Shown here: one piece after another, positions 11,878-24,100 of the stretch
Numbering within the stretch: the stretch's first letter is position 1
Layout: every line of letters starts with the position of its first letter
Assembly (NCBI RefSeq): GCF_023101765.2
Contig: NC_064214.1
Span: 3,292,001-3,356,000, forward strand
Direction of reading: 5' to 3'
DNA length: 64,000 bases
Origin: Spodoptera frugiperda
Lineage: Eukaryota; Arthropoda; Insecta; Lepidoptera; Noctuidae
The notes under the pieces: generated by a model
Told to the model about the DNA's origin: nothing
Database searches by the model: none
Seen by the model: the letters and a program-made list of their open reading frames with translations, nothing else
Made by a program: the position numbers and the translations under genes

Positions 11878-13661
11878 ATTATTAAAAACACCTATACATA
11901 ACTTAAGGCCTGTGCAGACAAGGGTCTTTTCTCCGAGTACTTTTTGTTAATATAGATTCCTTATAAAGTTGAACTATATCGATATAGATCTGTTATAAAC
12001 GATTTATATCGAATAACTTACAAAGATGACTAAAAGTAATTCGGTTGACTCAAGATCCTTTTAATTATTTTGAACAGATGCAAATCCTCTTCGGACAAAG
12101 TTCCTTGTCTACACAGGCAATTAACCAGTACATACTACCTATCAAATGTAAATTAACTTTATACTTTTATATTAAAATGAATCATGTAATGGATTTTGGT
12201 GCGTAATCGGGACAGGATCATTTCTCTCTCTGATTCTCTGCTATCATCATTATGAAAAATCAGTACATTGACATTTCCTTAAATACAATCTATAATATCA
12301 AAATTAGTCAGGTTTTCCTTTCTGACCCTATAACTCCAGAACGCACGAACAGATTTCCACTGTTTTGCATTCGTTGAAAAATTCTCGGGCTCCGTGAGGT
12401 TATTAGCAAAGAAAATTTAGGATAAAATTCAAGGGAAAAGCAATACAGGGAGAATTTTTGCTAGTTTATGATAAATATACATGAACTGTTTGATCCACTT
12501 TTTTTAAATAACTGTTTTATTATTGGTTGCATGGTTTCCCGCCACTTACTGTCATTTGTCATTTAAGTACCTCTAAGCAAGTAACGAATGTGGCCCAGTT
12601 TCAAAAGTTGAATTTCATTCGGATCGGGCTGTAGCAACATCTGAACAATAATGGGAAATTTTACACGTTACATTATTATGTGTCGTACACTTTATAACAC
12701 ATTGTGGATAGAAAATTCTTTGCTTTCCTTTGGAGTAATAGCTACTATTGAATTTGTAGAGAACCAATCGAAATACTTACGACATAAAAGACGGATGTGA
12801 GAACGGACTTAAGATTAAACTGTTATGAAACTATAATTCGTGGAAAATTATCCGTCTGTTGTTTTGGGTCAAAATTACTAATAAATTGATAATTAAACCT
12901 AATAAATCAATAAATAAGTGCCTAGGTACTCTATTAGAGATTTGGGTTAATTACTAATTACATATTTGTTAATTAAAATAAATAAATTGGAAACAAAAGA
13001 ATTCGTTATGAACAATGTCAATGTTATCATTAGCAAATATTTATTAATTACCAATTACATAGTTTATTTGCCGAATTATTAGCTGTGAAGTATTAAATTT
13101 GTATTTACATAATAATGAGGTTACATATTATGATGAATGACTATAGTACTCAATATTGATATAAGTATTATGTTGTGGTGCATTTAACCTACTAAACTTT
13201 ACGCGAGAGTGTGCCTAAATTAAAGATAGGAACTGACACACACACACACTTCTGTGCAACGTCTTTTTTTAATTTCAAACACATGTAGTATGATCCGTTT
13301 CCTGTTCTCATTATGTACCTAAAATAAAATAATATATGAATACAATAATTAGTGTTTTATTCACACTGAGCGCTCACGTAACGTTGACGCACAATCTCAG
13401 TGCAGCCCGTCGAGTATGTACGGCCAAGTCGAAATAGGGGGGATTGTCGAGTTAAGTAAGAGGTTACGGCACCACGGCTCGCTCCAGCATTCTCCAACCA
13501 GACGTACGCTTAAACGCTTCACTGGCTTCGAGAAAATATCGTGAAATACTGTAGAAATCATAAAGCCGAGATCCAGGTCAATCGCTAACTAAACGGCTCA
13601 CTAGTGCAACGAAAGTAAAAGTGTTTCGATTCCTCTGGCGACTATCTACGTCACTCCTAAC
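11878..13661. other. intergenic region between the two CSP genes
   Basis: It contains the CSP gene 1 3' UTR (ATTAAA at 12171-12176) and, at the right, the promoter and 5' UTR of CSP gene 2. A short (CA)n run lies near 13237-13250. The segment 13375-13660 is less AT-rich than its surroundings and is the likely promoter and first exon of CSP gene 2. Confidence 0.45.
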
Positions 13662-16600
13662 ATGCAGGTAAGTTGCAATTTCTCTATAATATCTGTTTTC
13701 CTGTTGGCGACAAGTTTCGAGCTTTTTAACTCTTGGTAGGCTGCCGAAGGACAGTCAGTTTCTAGATTAAATTGCCTGTTAAGTGTACACAGATTGACTT
13801 TATGTACGAGTACAGGTTTCTGTTGATATTTTCGCTCCTCGTTAATTTATGTATGTTCGTTTTATTTTTTGCTCGTGTATGATCGCAAGTATATAATATA
13901 ATCGAGGTAGATAACAACAAAAACATAAATTTTCTCCAACAATTAGATAGCGAACAATAAAATTGATTGTAAAAAGATTGCAATCTTCAGTTATCTAATT
14001 TCCTAAATAATTTGCAGTGTGTACTATAATTACAGCAATCTTATGCACGCGTCACAGTTTGTATTGGTCAGCCTAATGACTGGGGTTACATAAGGCGAAG
14101 GTGTTCTACTTAAAATCGTATTAGGGACTATGGTCCACTTAGTCGCATATTTCGTTATTAAAGCATCATTTTTGAGTGTAAGCTTTGCGTAACATGTGCA
14201 GATTAGTGTTCACGACCGCACGAGTATGAATGTCAACATAGCTAACGTGTGCAAATTGGCGGGTTCTTAGAAAACTTGACCGTTTGCTGTTTACTTCTAA
14301 CTTGTTCTGTTATTGAGGAAAATAGTCTACTTATAAAGGAGACTGACCCTTGATTTTTAGTTTACGTTTTATTTTTCAAAACATTTTTAATGCTTGGGTA
14401 GTTCGGTACCTACAACAATTTATAAGTTTTATTTTATTTACTTGTATTCTTCCTTTATCGATGTCGATCGATATCACCAAAACTGGTTTGGATTCATTGA
14501 TCTGTATTCCATTCGAAGGTCATTCTTAATGCCCACTTATTATTATTATGTCTTCTTTTTTATTAAAGACCATAGGCACTTGACTCTACATAAATTTAAT
14601 TCCACTTCTTTTCCTGTTTTAATAATTATACTATTACAATCTTTAATAGATACACATAATTAAAATACTGATCACTTTAGTAGTTCATATTTCGCATCAA
14701 TTTTAAACCCTTCTATTGTTTTTAAATTGTCGTTCGTTACTCCCACTCAGGTGTTCCGCAGGGTTGCACTGGGACCAAAAATTTGGTCCTTTTTAATGAA
14801 TGTTATCATCTTATTTAAGCTGAATTATAGTGTATCTAATCTGGATCTAGTGCCTAATGTAGTTACTTAGATGTTCTAATATTTTCTTGATCCCACGCTG
14901 AAGGTCGTGAAGAAATTAACGAGTAGTGATGACTGCACTGCTTACGTAGTTTAAGGTTTTTAAGATTATATCATACCAAATCCTCATTTAGATTCTCGAC
15001 AGTTTTCTGTAAGTAGGCGAAGGGCGACAATTTTGTTTATTTATCACGTCGGTGCAATTTTCATCATTTGTGTGAATGTTAGAATGATGAGCCCCATTGT
15101 GGGATTGTTTGGAATGTATTACATGGTCGCCGTTTACAAAAACTGAGCATTTACCACAATAATTCAAGGCTTTCTCTATGTTTATGTCGGTTGAGTGGAT
15201 GCTGTCTATGTACCAACATACGGCTAGGTGCCATCGATCATGTTAAAGGAAAACACGAGTTAAATAATATGTTTACTTACCTACATTTTACTGGTGCCTT
15301 CAATCAGATATGTGTGTCGTTTAAGAATTTTATCTAATATAAAGTGAGATACACTGGACGCAATTCCCACAATTCCCAGTCAAATTGAGATATTTTTACC
15401 AAGGAACCACTCTATGTAATATGATTTATTCTACCCAGGTACCAACTTGCTACTATTATACGTCGTATATTTAAATGTAGTTTACGACTAAAACAATTGG
15501 CTAGAAACTACACAATAGGTGTCGTATAGAACAAACTAAAACAACACTAAATTATTCTTTATGCACTTCATATAACTTTAATGGGACAGTAAAAGAAACT
15601 TATTTCATATGGAAATATGTCTATTCTTATTGTAAGTACGTACACGGCAAAGTTTCACTAGCATACGTCATCTTTGCAAGCGAACAGTTCAATACTCTTT
15701 TGTCTTGCATTTTGTCCTAAATAAGTGTTAAACAATCAACTCATCCATGCTTCTTACACTGCAAAATTCGTAGAAAAATATACCACATGACTTTAGACAG
15801 AGGACAGGATTTCCTTTGAGGAAAACTCAAGTAACATCGCCATAGGAAAATTTAAAGGACTCGCTTTACTATAATCGCTCCTATTTATAGTTACATGTAT
15901 AATATGTAGGTACCTAATTATAAAATGAATCATGTAGTAGATTTATGTTTTGATAACCACGTTTAAATATTCTATGAGTGTAGGGAAATAAAAATGGTAA
16001 TCATTAAATGTTTTTAAGAAGTTGGTTTGTAAACATAAGAAGCACGTGCAGCATTTACCTAGGTTATTAGGTACCTAGGTATATAAATTAAATTAAAATC
16101 TTTATAACTAAAGTGTACCAAATGAAGTTAATGTTGCGTAACTTACGGCAACATGGGTAATTGCTGTTCTAAATTACCTACTATGGTAGCTGCTAACATA
16201 AGTCAAATGGACTAAGTAAGTTTAATAGCTAAAATGCACAAGGTTTTCCAGAAGCCAATATTAATCATAGGTCTTTATCTTCTTAACCTGTTTTAAGATA
16301 TCGCCTGTCTACCTGCAGTAAAAAATCGTTACTCTTCTTAGTATAGGGTGCCCACATTATGTAGTACCTGCCCATTTAGGGATTAGAAATCCAACCAATT
16401 GTTGAATGTGTAACTAATTAAACAAAAAAATAATAATAAAAGGAATTGGTAAACATACTCTTTAAAATTAATTTTATGCTACAGCATAAACATCAGGTAC
16501 CTTAGATACCTAATATATTAAAACCTCATTTCGCACCTTGGTAGTTCCATTTCTAGTCAGGTCAAAACTGTTTGTTATAAGGAATAGGGAAACTATCAAC

Positions 16601-19226
16601 ACAATAGGACACACTATATTCTACACGTACAAATGAATAGTACTGACTCAACACACTGAGGACTGAAGCATCGATCATTTTGATTACAAATTCATTAGCT
16701 TTCCGAGCACGTGCTCTACGATAGCACGATAGTGTCTCTTTAATGTTACAACCTCAGAAACAGCTGTACAATACTCGATGAGGCACCGAAACTCATTATA
16801 GTAAAACATAAAAACAATAAAAAAACTGGGCTTACAAGTTTTTTATTTTATTTTATTTTAGTAAAATAAATTAATTCGATACTTAACGTTTTTTAATTCA
16901 CTTAATTAACTAAATGATCGCAGATAATCTGTGTATGATAAAACATCCTCAAACTGTATTGCGTTTGTGTATTAAAATGATTAAAAAGTTAAAGACTTCT
17001 CATTGAAATAAAGCCTTCAAAATGATTTATACCTATTTAAAATGTGAACCCGGAAATACGTCAGTTTATTTTACAAAATCGGGTTTTAAAGGTGAATGAA
17101 CTTGCGACCTTTTTTTGCAGAAAGCATTTCTTTAGTCATCACTCGGTAGGTACCTGCGCTTCCTTTGTCCAAAAAAGGAATAAAAAATATTACCAAGAAC
17201 CCATTCTGTAGTAAACATTTATGTTCACAGCCAGGTACACGCTGTAAACGTTTTGTTTCTTTTTCTCAAAGATCAATTTACTTAGCATTGTTTTCAAAAA
17301 CATTTCAATCTCATAACGTCCCCGTAGAGATCTAATTTCGCTAGTCTACATTTTTGCTAGGTATCTATTGAGTGTCTAGTCTAAACCTTGTCTACTGGTC
17401 TGTCCTTTAATATTATGTTTGTGTTTTGTCTCTGGCTTTGGGTCAAACTCTTATGGCCTACCCAGCTACCTACTTAGGTACTTAAAATTTTGTTAGATGT
17501 CGATTTTTTAAGTAAGTACCTAATACTTCTAAGGACCCTTATGTTATTTGTTACTCAGGTAGATCCCAACCTATTTAAGCATTCGGACAGTCCCCAAATA
17601 TAAATAGCTATGTCCTTATGTCCTTTTGACCCTCCTCTTTGTTCAAACAATCATCTGTATTATCTGGCACGATTGTGTCTATTAAATAAATTCGTCTCTC
17701 ATTGGTATTTGGTAGGTACCTATAAAATTATACTAGGTACCTAGTTACCTACATACTACATAGTATACCTACGATTAATTATGAATATTTATTAAATAAT
17801 AATCCTGTTTTATTGATCTATAAAATCGGGTTCAGTAATTACTAGTATGACTAATGATTTGGTTTTGTCCTAATATGCGTGAGGACTATACCTAATGATA
17901 AAAATTATGTACATAGAATGAAGTTGTTAAAATGAGCAAACTTGAAAGAGGTTAATAAATATTTAACTTGAAGATAATCGAACACTAAAATATCATTGTA
18001 CGCATAAAAAATCATAGAACTAGATACCACTTAATACGATATGAAAACTTCAAGGTTATCAGACCAAAGTCTATTTTCTAGGCACGTAAATTTCTTAAAT
18101 TTTGCAACAATTGGTAGCACAGTCGACAGTCGATGAATAATGGATTGGTGTGGTGCACAGAATGAAACGAACGTGGTGTCGTGGACGGTCATGATCGATG
18201 CGTCGATCGAACTCGTCTAAATAATATATTATCCGTATCCAAGGCCACACTTGTGAAAAGAATACCTAACAGCACTTTTGATTAAAACATTTTTAAGAAA
18301 AATCAGGAATTCAGGACAGATCATAGGACATCTGTTTAAGTGAACTTACAAAAAAAATGATACTATGTTGATGATTTATGTATTTACTATCGTTTATTTA
18401 TTTAATTTCATGTAGGTACACACTGACGCACATTGGTTGCAATACCTAAGATCACACTAGTGAAATTCTCAATACGTATAGTCAGGTCACTGTAACCAAA
18501 ATCAGTTTGCCTACCTATGTAGGTATGCTTTATTCCTATTTACTACAAAAATATTAAATACAATTCTTCCATTGCTTCCAGATCAAATACGCGTTGCTGT
18601 TATGTTGTGTGGCTGCGGTGTCCGTGGCGCAGTCGCAAAGGCCTCCAGTCTCCGACACAGCCCTTGATGATGCCCTACAAGACAAGCGTTTCATTCAGAG
18701 ACAGCTTAAGTGCGCGCTGGGGGAAGGACCTTGTGATCCCATCGGGAAAAGACTTAAAAGTAAGTTGAAGACTACTTTTTATCATCCTCATCAATAGACT
18801 GTTGCAGTCGCCTGCTAGGCCGTGGGCCTCTTCTACTAAAGAGGCTTTGCAATAATGTCTAGGCTTAGCAGGCGTGTTTTACGCTTGCTTGACAAGCAGG
18901 TTGGAGTTTGGTTTTGGTTCAGGTTCAGAGGCTCTATGAAAATGTGTATGGTATAGTCCCTTGATGGGCCGCAGTCCCCAGTTAAAGAAGATAAAATTAA
19001 ATGCATTCACCAACCGTATGTTGCAAAACACACTGTTTTTGTCATAACATTAACATTTCTAAATATTTTGGTGTTCTTGTTTTCAGCACTAGCACCCCTG
19101 GTGCTTCGAGGAGCCTGTCCCCAGTGCACGCCACAAGAAACCAAGCAAATACAGCGCACTCTATCGTACGTGCAAAGAAATTATCCGCAGCAGTGGGCGA
19201 AAATAGTGCGCCAATACGCAGGATAG
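13662..19226 (+). CDS. chemosensory protein (CSP/OS-D family) 2, three exons
   Basis: The exons are 13662-13667 (ATG CAG only), 18582-18759 and 19087-19226, giving 107 aa. The micro-exon has a perfect ATGCAG|GTAAGT donor, followed by a 4.9-kb intron. The protein starts MQIKYALLLCCVAAVSVAQS, a clear secretion signal. Cysteines lie at 46, 53, 72 and 75 in the family spacing C-X6-C-X18-C-X2-C. The segments CALGEGPCDP and LAPLVLRGACPQC are identical or nearly identical to CSP gene 1, and the C-terminus WAKIVRQYAG also matches. Same strand, same intron positions and same length indicate a tandem duplicate pair. An AATAAA signal lies at 19638-19643. The role is inferred to be binding of a small hydrophobic ligand outside cells; the ligand and tissue cannot be read from sequence. 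Confidence 0.92.
13668..18581. other. CSP gene 2 intron 1 (4.9 kb)
   Basis: A long AT-rich intron with no host gene seen. A decayed reverse transcriptase fragment lies at 14742-14812. ORFs such as 13762-13983 (-) and 14394-14663 (+) are rich in Tyr, Phe and Ile as expected of random AT-rich sequence. Regulatory elements could lie here because this is the first intron. Confidence 0.55.
14742..14812 (+). mobile_element. decayed non-LTR reverse transcriptase fragment
   Basis: Translation reads SGVPQG from 14748. A one-base frame shift then gives ALGPKIWSFLMN. Together they match the RT block GVPQG...LGP..(W/F).L..N of LINE polymerases. The interruption and absence of neighbouring RT motifs show a short dead remnant inside the CSP gene 2 intron. 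Confidence 0.45.
18781..18860 (+). repeat. degenerate SINE-like repeat (ATCATC...CTGCT...GGGCCTC type)
   Basis: The order ATCATCCTCATCA, then GCAGTCGCCTGCTAGGCCGTGGGCCTC, then AGAGGC resembles a diverged copy of the common lepidopteran module 'ATCATCATC...TCCACTGCTGAACATAGGCCTC'. A better preserved copy is at 48541-48600. It sits in the second intron of CSP gene 2. Confidence 0.45.
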
Positions 19227-19823
19227 TTTAAAAATTAAAAACTCACTCATTGTGTAAAAAGGTGTTCTAAAAAAATCATTCAAAATGCAATTTTGATTGG
19301 TTATTTAGTAGAAAAAAAAATTAACTAGCTCCAACAAATAAAAGTTTTATCCAAATGTGGACTTAAATGACCAAAACCTTAGTTCTAAATTGTATTTATT
19401 AATTTTGAAACCAGTACTTAATTGCTGCTAATAGCAGAGTAAATTGAAACAATTATTTTGGAATTATTACATTTTATATCATCACACTTCTAGTTGTAAG
19501 TCATCGTTCAAGTATATTGCTTTCATCAGTATGTAATTTTGTACATAAGTTTAGGTAACAAGAGTACCTATGTGGTACTAAAGTTGTACTTTCCAATCCA
19601 CCTAAATTATAATTTTGTTATGTAAATTATGTTTCTAAATAAAATAACGTGAAAAGGATAGCGTGCTTTATTTTTACTTTTTATTTATAATTTAAGTACT
19701 TGATAATATTTTTACGAATACAAACCAATGACATTTTTATTTATCTACCAACGGCAAGTACCAGTGTGACTTTTTCCGAGTAATTGTGTACTTTCTAAGA
19801 TAATAATCTTAGACACCACTGAC

Positions 19824-20000
19824 AAATGGTGAAAGGAAACATCGTGAGGAAAACTGGGCTTATAATGTCTAATTTTATTATAAGTTTGAAATTGTCAACA
19901 GATATTGAGTAAGCGTCGTGGTGATTAATGCTTAAACCTTCTCAGTGCGAAAAAAAGCCTTTGGTCAGCAGAGGCCACTTATAGGCTGTTGATAATGATT
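19824..20000 (+). repeat. lepidopteran interspersed repeat fragment
   Basis: The blocks GGTGAAAGGAAACATCGTGAGGAAAAC and, about 70 bp on, TGGTGATTAATGCTTAAACCTTCTC, then GCCTTTGGTCAGCAGAGG.CACTTATAGGCTG, are in the order found in a very common moth repeat (recalled family, no search run). It lies in the spacer after CSP gene 2. Related fragments of the 'CCTTTGGTCAGCAGTGGCCACTTA' part lie at 22820-22856 and 32640-32670 in a PWWP intron. Confidence 0.55.
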
Positions 20001-20099
20001 TATTTCTCTACAAAAATATAGGTACCTGCTTACCTAAGAACATTTTTCAAGTACTTATGCATGTGTAACTTGGGTACATGTTAATCAAATATTTTTAGC

Positions 20100-20145
20100 C
20101 ATATCGAGTCTAAGGTCTCTGGTTCGATTCCAGGGTCTAGCAAAA
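20100..20145 (+). repeat. possible tRNA-derived SINE fragment (B-box)
   Basis: GGTTCGATTCC at 20121-20131 is a perfect RNA polymerase III B-box, flanked by short complementary arms (CTCT...AGGG) as in a T-arm. No complete cloverleaf can be drawn upstream, so it is not called a tRNA gene. Confidence 0.35.
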
Positions 20146-21125
20146 TATTGGAATTTCATCACTGATTCTCTGCACTACCAAATGGTCGATTAGTAGAGAA
20201 TGCTTATAATTAAGACCACATGTGTTTTAATACATACTAGTATAAAAAATAACATATTAAACTCTTTTAATAGTAAAACTGGTCAGTGCATGAAGGAAGT
20301 GTAATTTTTATGCCTGTGCACAGAATACTAGCCTGGGACTATTCCGAATGTAAAATACAGCACTATTATTCCTGAATGGAAATCAAACTCGACTAAACAT
20401 GTAGTTCGTTTATTCGAGTATATTTTGTTTACTTGACTAATCTCTTCAAATGTATCGAATAAACTAAAATTTGTTAATTGCCTATATAAAAAAGATGGTT
20501 CTAGATTGAAATAAATATGGACATAACACCTCACCTAATTATGAGTTTTTAGAAAATATTTACAGATTGGCAATCGTACATCGCAGCAACTTGCAAGTTT
20601 AAAAATAACATTTACAAAAACGGTTGTCTATTCTTATGTAACACTGGCAACTCTGATTTTTTTATGTCAGTGTTGGTATCTGCTGACGCTGACCAATTTG
20701 TACATTTCCGGTACTTACGTTTTTATTCTTTTTTAATAAAATTACATATAAAATCAAATATATAGACTTTTAATGCAGTCAAAAAGAATATTATTTGATT
20801 ATAAATTCTTTTTGTTTTACTTCTTCATGTATTTATCTTTAATTGCATCTTTTCCTTCTATCAATGCTACCAACATACGTACGAAGTAAAATAATTTCGT
20901 ACGCAGTCGGTGATATTTACAACTAATATTTTGCTACTGTTTTGACAAATAAAAGACAAATTCTTACATTTTCTTTTTGTTGAAGGTACGGTCGATTTAT
21001 TCAGTGATTAATGTTTGATGTATGAGTTGTTTTGAAGAAAATGTTGTAAAAACTGTTGCACTCGGCATCCAGTGTCTACTTGACAAAATATGGTCGTGCG
21101 TTTTGCCTGAACATAATAAGTGGTG

Positions 21126-24100
21126 ATGTGTGAAAACACTGATGTTAGTTATTTGGACGGGGAGGTGGTATGGGTTAAGCTTGGATCCTGCTGGTGGCCA
21201 GGCGAGGTGGTCGGTCCTGAGAAGCTGCCACCAGATGTCCTGCCTTCATTTCGGAAGCCACCTATAGCCGTTGTGAAGTTCTTCCAGGAGGATACATAGT
21301 AAGTTTGCAAATATTATAACCTGGAACAGTACATCGTGACAGAATGTTAGTTCATCAGTACTATGTAGTATAACCAGAACTGTAGTTTCTTTGTTCAATT
21401 TGCTATGATGATGATATGTACATAATTATGGTAGTTAGGGCGCCGTCTAGGCATTCTGGAAGGTCATTATTTAAATGTTATTTTTTTTGGGATTCATAAT
21501 GTTCTATCCAATGAGATTTTCCTTCTTAAACATATTGTTAATTAGAATGTTATGATAAATGTTGCAATCTTTGTTTTGTTACTAATAAACTAAGTATAAA
21601 AAGTAAATTCTAATAAAATGGGAAAATCCAGATATTGATTTCCCTTAATGGAACATTATTGTGGTTTATGCAAATGTACCTAATATTAAACAGCAGTACT
21701 ATGTATTGTGTCTACATAATTATAATAATTAAACAAATATCTTTTGCTGCCTTACAATCTATTCAGTTAAATAGTTGTGCGTCTAATTAATATACTATTA
21801 TAAGTTTATCAATATGACAACCATAAATGAAAATTTTCTTTCCTGTTGTTAAAATAGTTCCATGTGGTATTTTTAGTGATAAAGAAAGTGTTTTCATTCA
21901 ACGGCAGTCTCATGCCATACTCGCTATACACCTAACTTTTCAGCACAACTTAATTGGTGATAAATGGTGTTATTGTTTTTACAAATAACCTACTGAATAT
22001 GGTTTTTATACATCTACATTATAAAGAAAGCTAGATATTGTGGCATTTTCTTAATGATTACTCTGAGAATCGCTCAGAGGTCACAGTCTCCTTTGAAATC
22101 CAGATATTGTTAAAAAAAAGGTTAAAAGACCACAATAGCTAAATCTGGAAATAATAATTATGGTTAATATAATATTTTAGCATTGGTATAAAATAAACTT
22201 TGGTTATTAACCAAATTATAGCATGTGGGAGTTTAACAGAAAAATCAGTATCGTAAAGAACTTGTACTTTATAACATACTAAAAAGTGACATCTTTTGTT
22301 CTCTGTAAGATATAAATTACTACAAATAGAATCATATTATCATAATATTATTCTAATTTTGCTGTAGTCTACTTTTAAATTCTTTGTTTTAATGAAACAT
22401 TGTTGGTGGTATTATTCTAGTTCAGATTACAAGTTTTAATAATTTGCCTGTAGTTTCGATTACTAGAGAGAATAGGATTTTTGAAGATACATGATACATC
22501 AAAATTCTTCTTTCATAACCAATTTTAAAGATAGATAGTATAGGTTATGGAGACTAGATATCATCTGAGTTATAAATACAAAATATTGGTTAGGAGACAT
22601 AGTCTAATTAGAATCATGTTAAATACGGTAATGTTGACAGGGTACGGTAACCTGATGGATTGAAACAATGATTCAAATGTTTTTGCTGCTTTTGTGTTCC
22701 TAAAAATTTTACATAGTATAGCATAAACCCTGGAATAAAAAAATAACCTGCTGAATTAAGCTCCTCCTTATTGGAAAGACGGCAAAAAAAACTGCATATT
22801 ATGCTTACAGCTCTGGTTTCTGGCCTTTGGTCAGCAGTGGCCACTTATTGATGATATTGATGTTGAGTTCTTTCCAGTTTAGTCTACTCCATATTATTAG
22901 GTTTCTTACTTAATTCATCATTACCTGTTTATTTATATAAATAATTGTTATCTCTTGTTTCCAGTGAATATGTGAAAAATGCCAGTTCAATTTTCAAATA
23001 TGAATGCAGTCGCAAAAATGAATTCATCAACAAAGGCCTGTGTAAGTACTTTTAATGTTTTACAAAGATGATTTTTATTTATAACACATACTCTGAATAC
23101 TAAAATTATTCTTATCATCTTCAGATATGTTTAGAACGAAACGCGGGCATATGGAGAAGTTTCCAGAAGACGTAATCCGGGCTGAGACCGCAGTTGGTGG
23201 TGATATAGAAATTCTAACAAGAGATGAGTTCCAAGAAAAGAAAAAAGAAAGCTATGCAGGCATATTTGGTGACCCTCAGAAGAAAACTCCGGGCTCTGGT
23301 AAGAAAGGTAAATTGCTGTCACAGAATTCATTATTGTATCTTATTTGTCTATTACTAGAGTCCTTATTATCATTTTTTATATTTTTTGTTTCCAGGCAGG
23401 GGTGGTCGAGGGAGATCTGCCGAACCATCTAGGATTTCAACACCTTTCAGAAAGGTATTTGTGTCACTATTAATAGTTTAAAACTTTAAATATTAGGTGA
23501 TGACAATTGAAAATTATATTTATGGTGTTACTTATTGTTACAGGGTAAAGAAAAAGTCGATTACAAAGTACACATACTAGTACAAGGCTCGAAACCAAGC
23601 TCTGATGATACACCCTCTACAGAAACTACTGAACCTATACCCTCTACTAGTGCTGAGCCAGTATCAGATAATAAAGACGAAACACGGCTGGGTAGTGAAG
23701 AACGTGAGGAAGAAGAAAAAGAGAAAGTAGAAGAACCAGTACCATCATGTTCAACTCCCACTGCTTCTACATCAGCTGCACCAAGCACACCAAGTGTATC
23801 TAGCTCTGGGATATACTCCTGCCACGCATGTCCGTTCACAACAGTACGTTTAAATGTCTTAATTTTACACAGTAAAACACACAGTGTTTCGTTTACACCT
23901 TACACACCATCACCAGTAAGAAAAAAACTTCCCGTAAAATCATCAAGCAAATCAACTCCAGAAATAAGCAAAACACCAAAGGCTCGTAAACCACGAAAAG
24001 AAAAAACTGTTAAAGAACCTAAAAAGTCACCACCAAGTACTACTAAAAAACGAACGGCAGATGTTGAAACGAATAATGTTGAAAGTGTTGAAACTAAAAA

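Larger units (their letters stand above)
19227..21125. other. intergenic region before the PWWP gene
   Basis: It holds the CSP gene 2 3' UTR, two repeat fragments listed separately and, at about 20600-21125, the promoter and 5' UTR of the PWWP gene. No further coding sequence is recognised. The ORF at 20328-20534 (-) has no recognisable features. Confidence 0.45.

Noticed and set aside
20100..20145. A tRNA gene
   Set aside because: Only the B-box/T-arm part is present; no acceptor, D or anticodon arm can be matched upstream.
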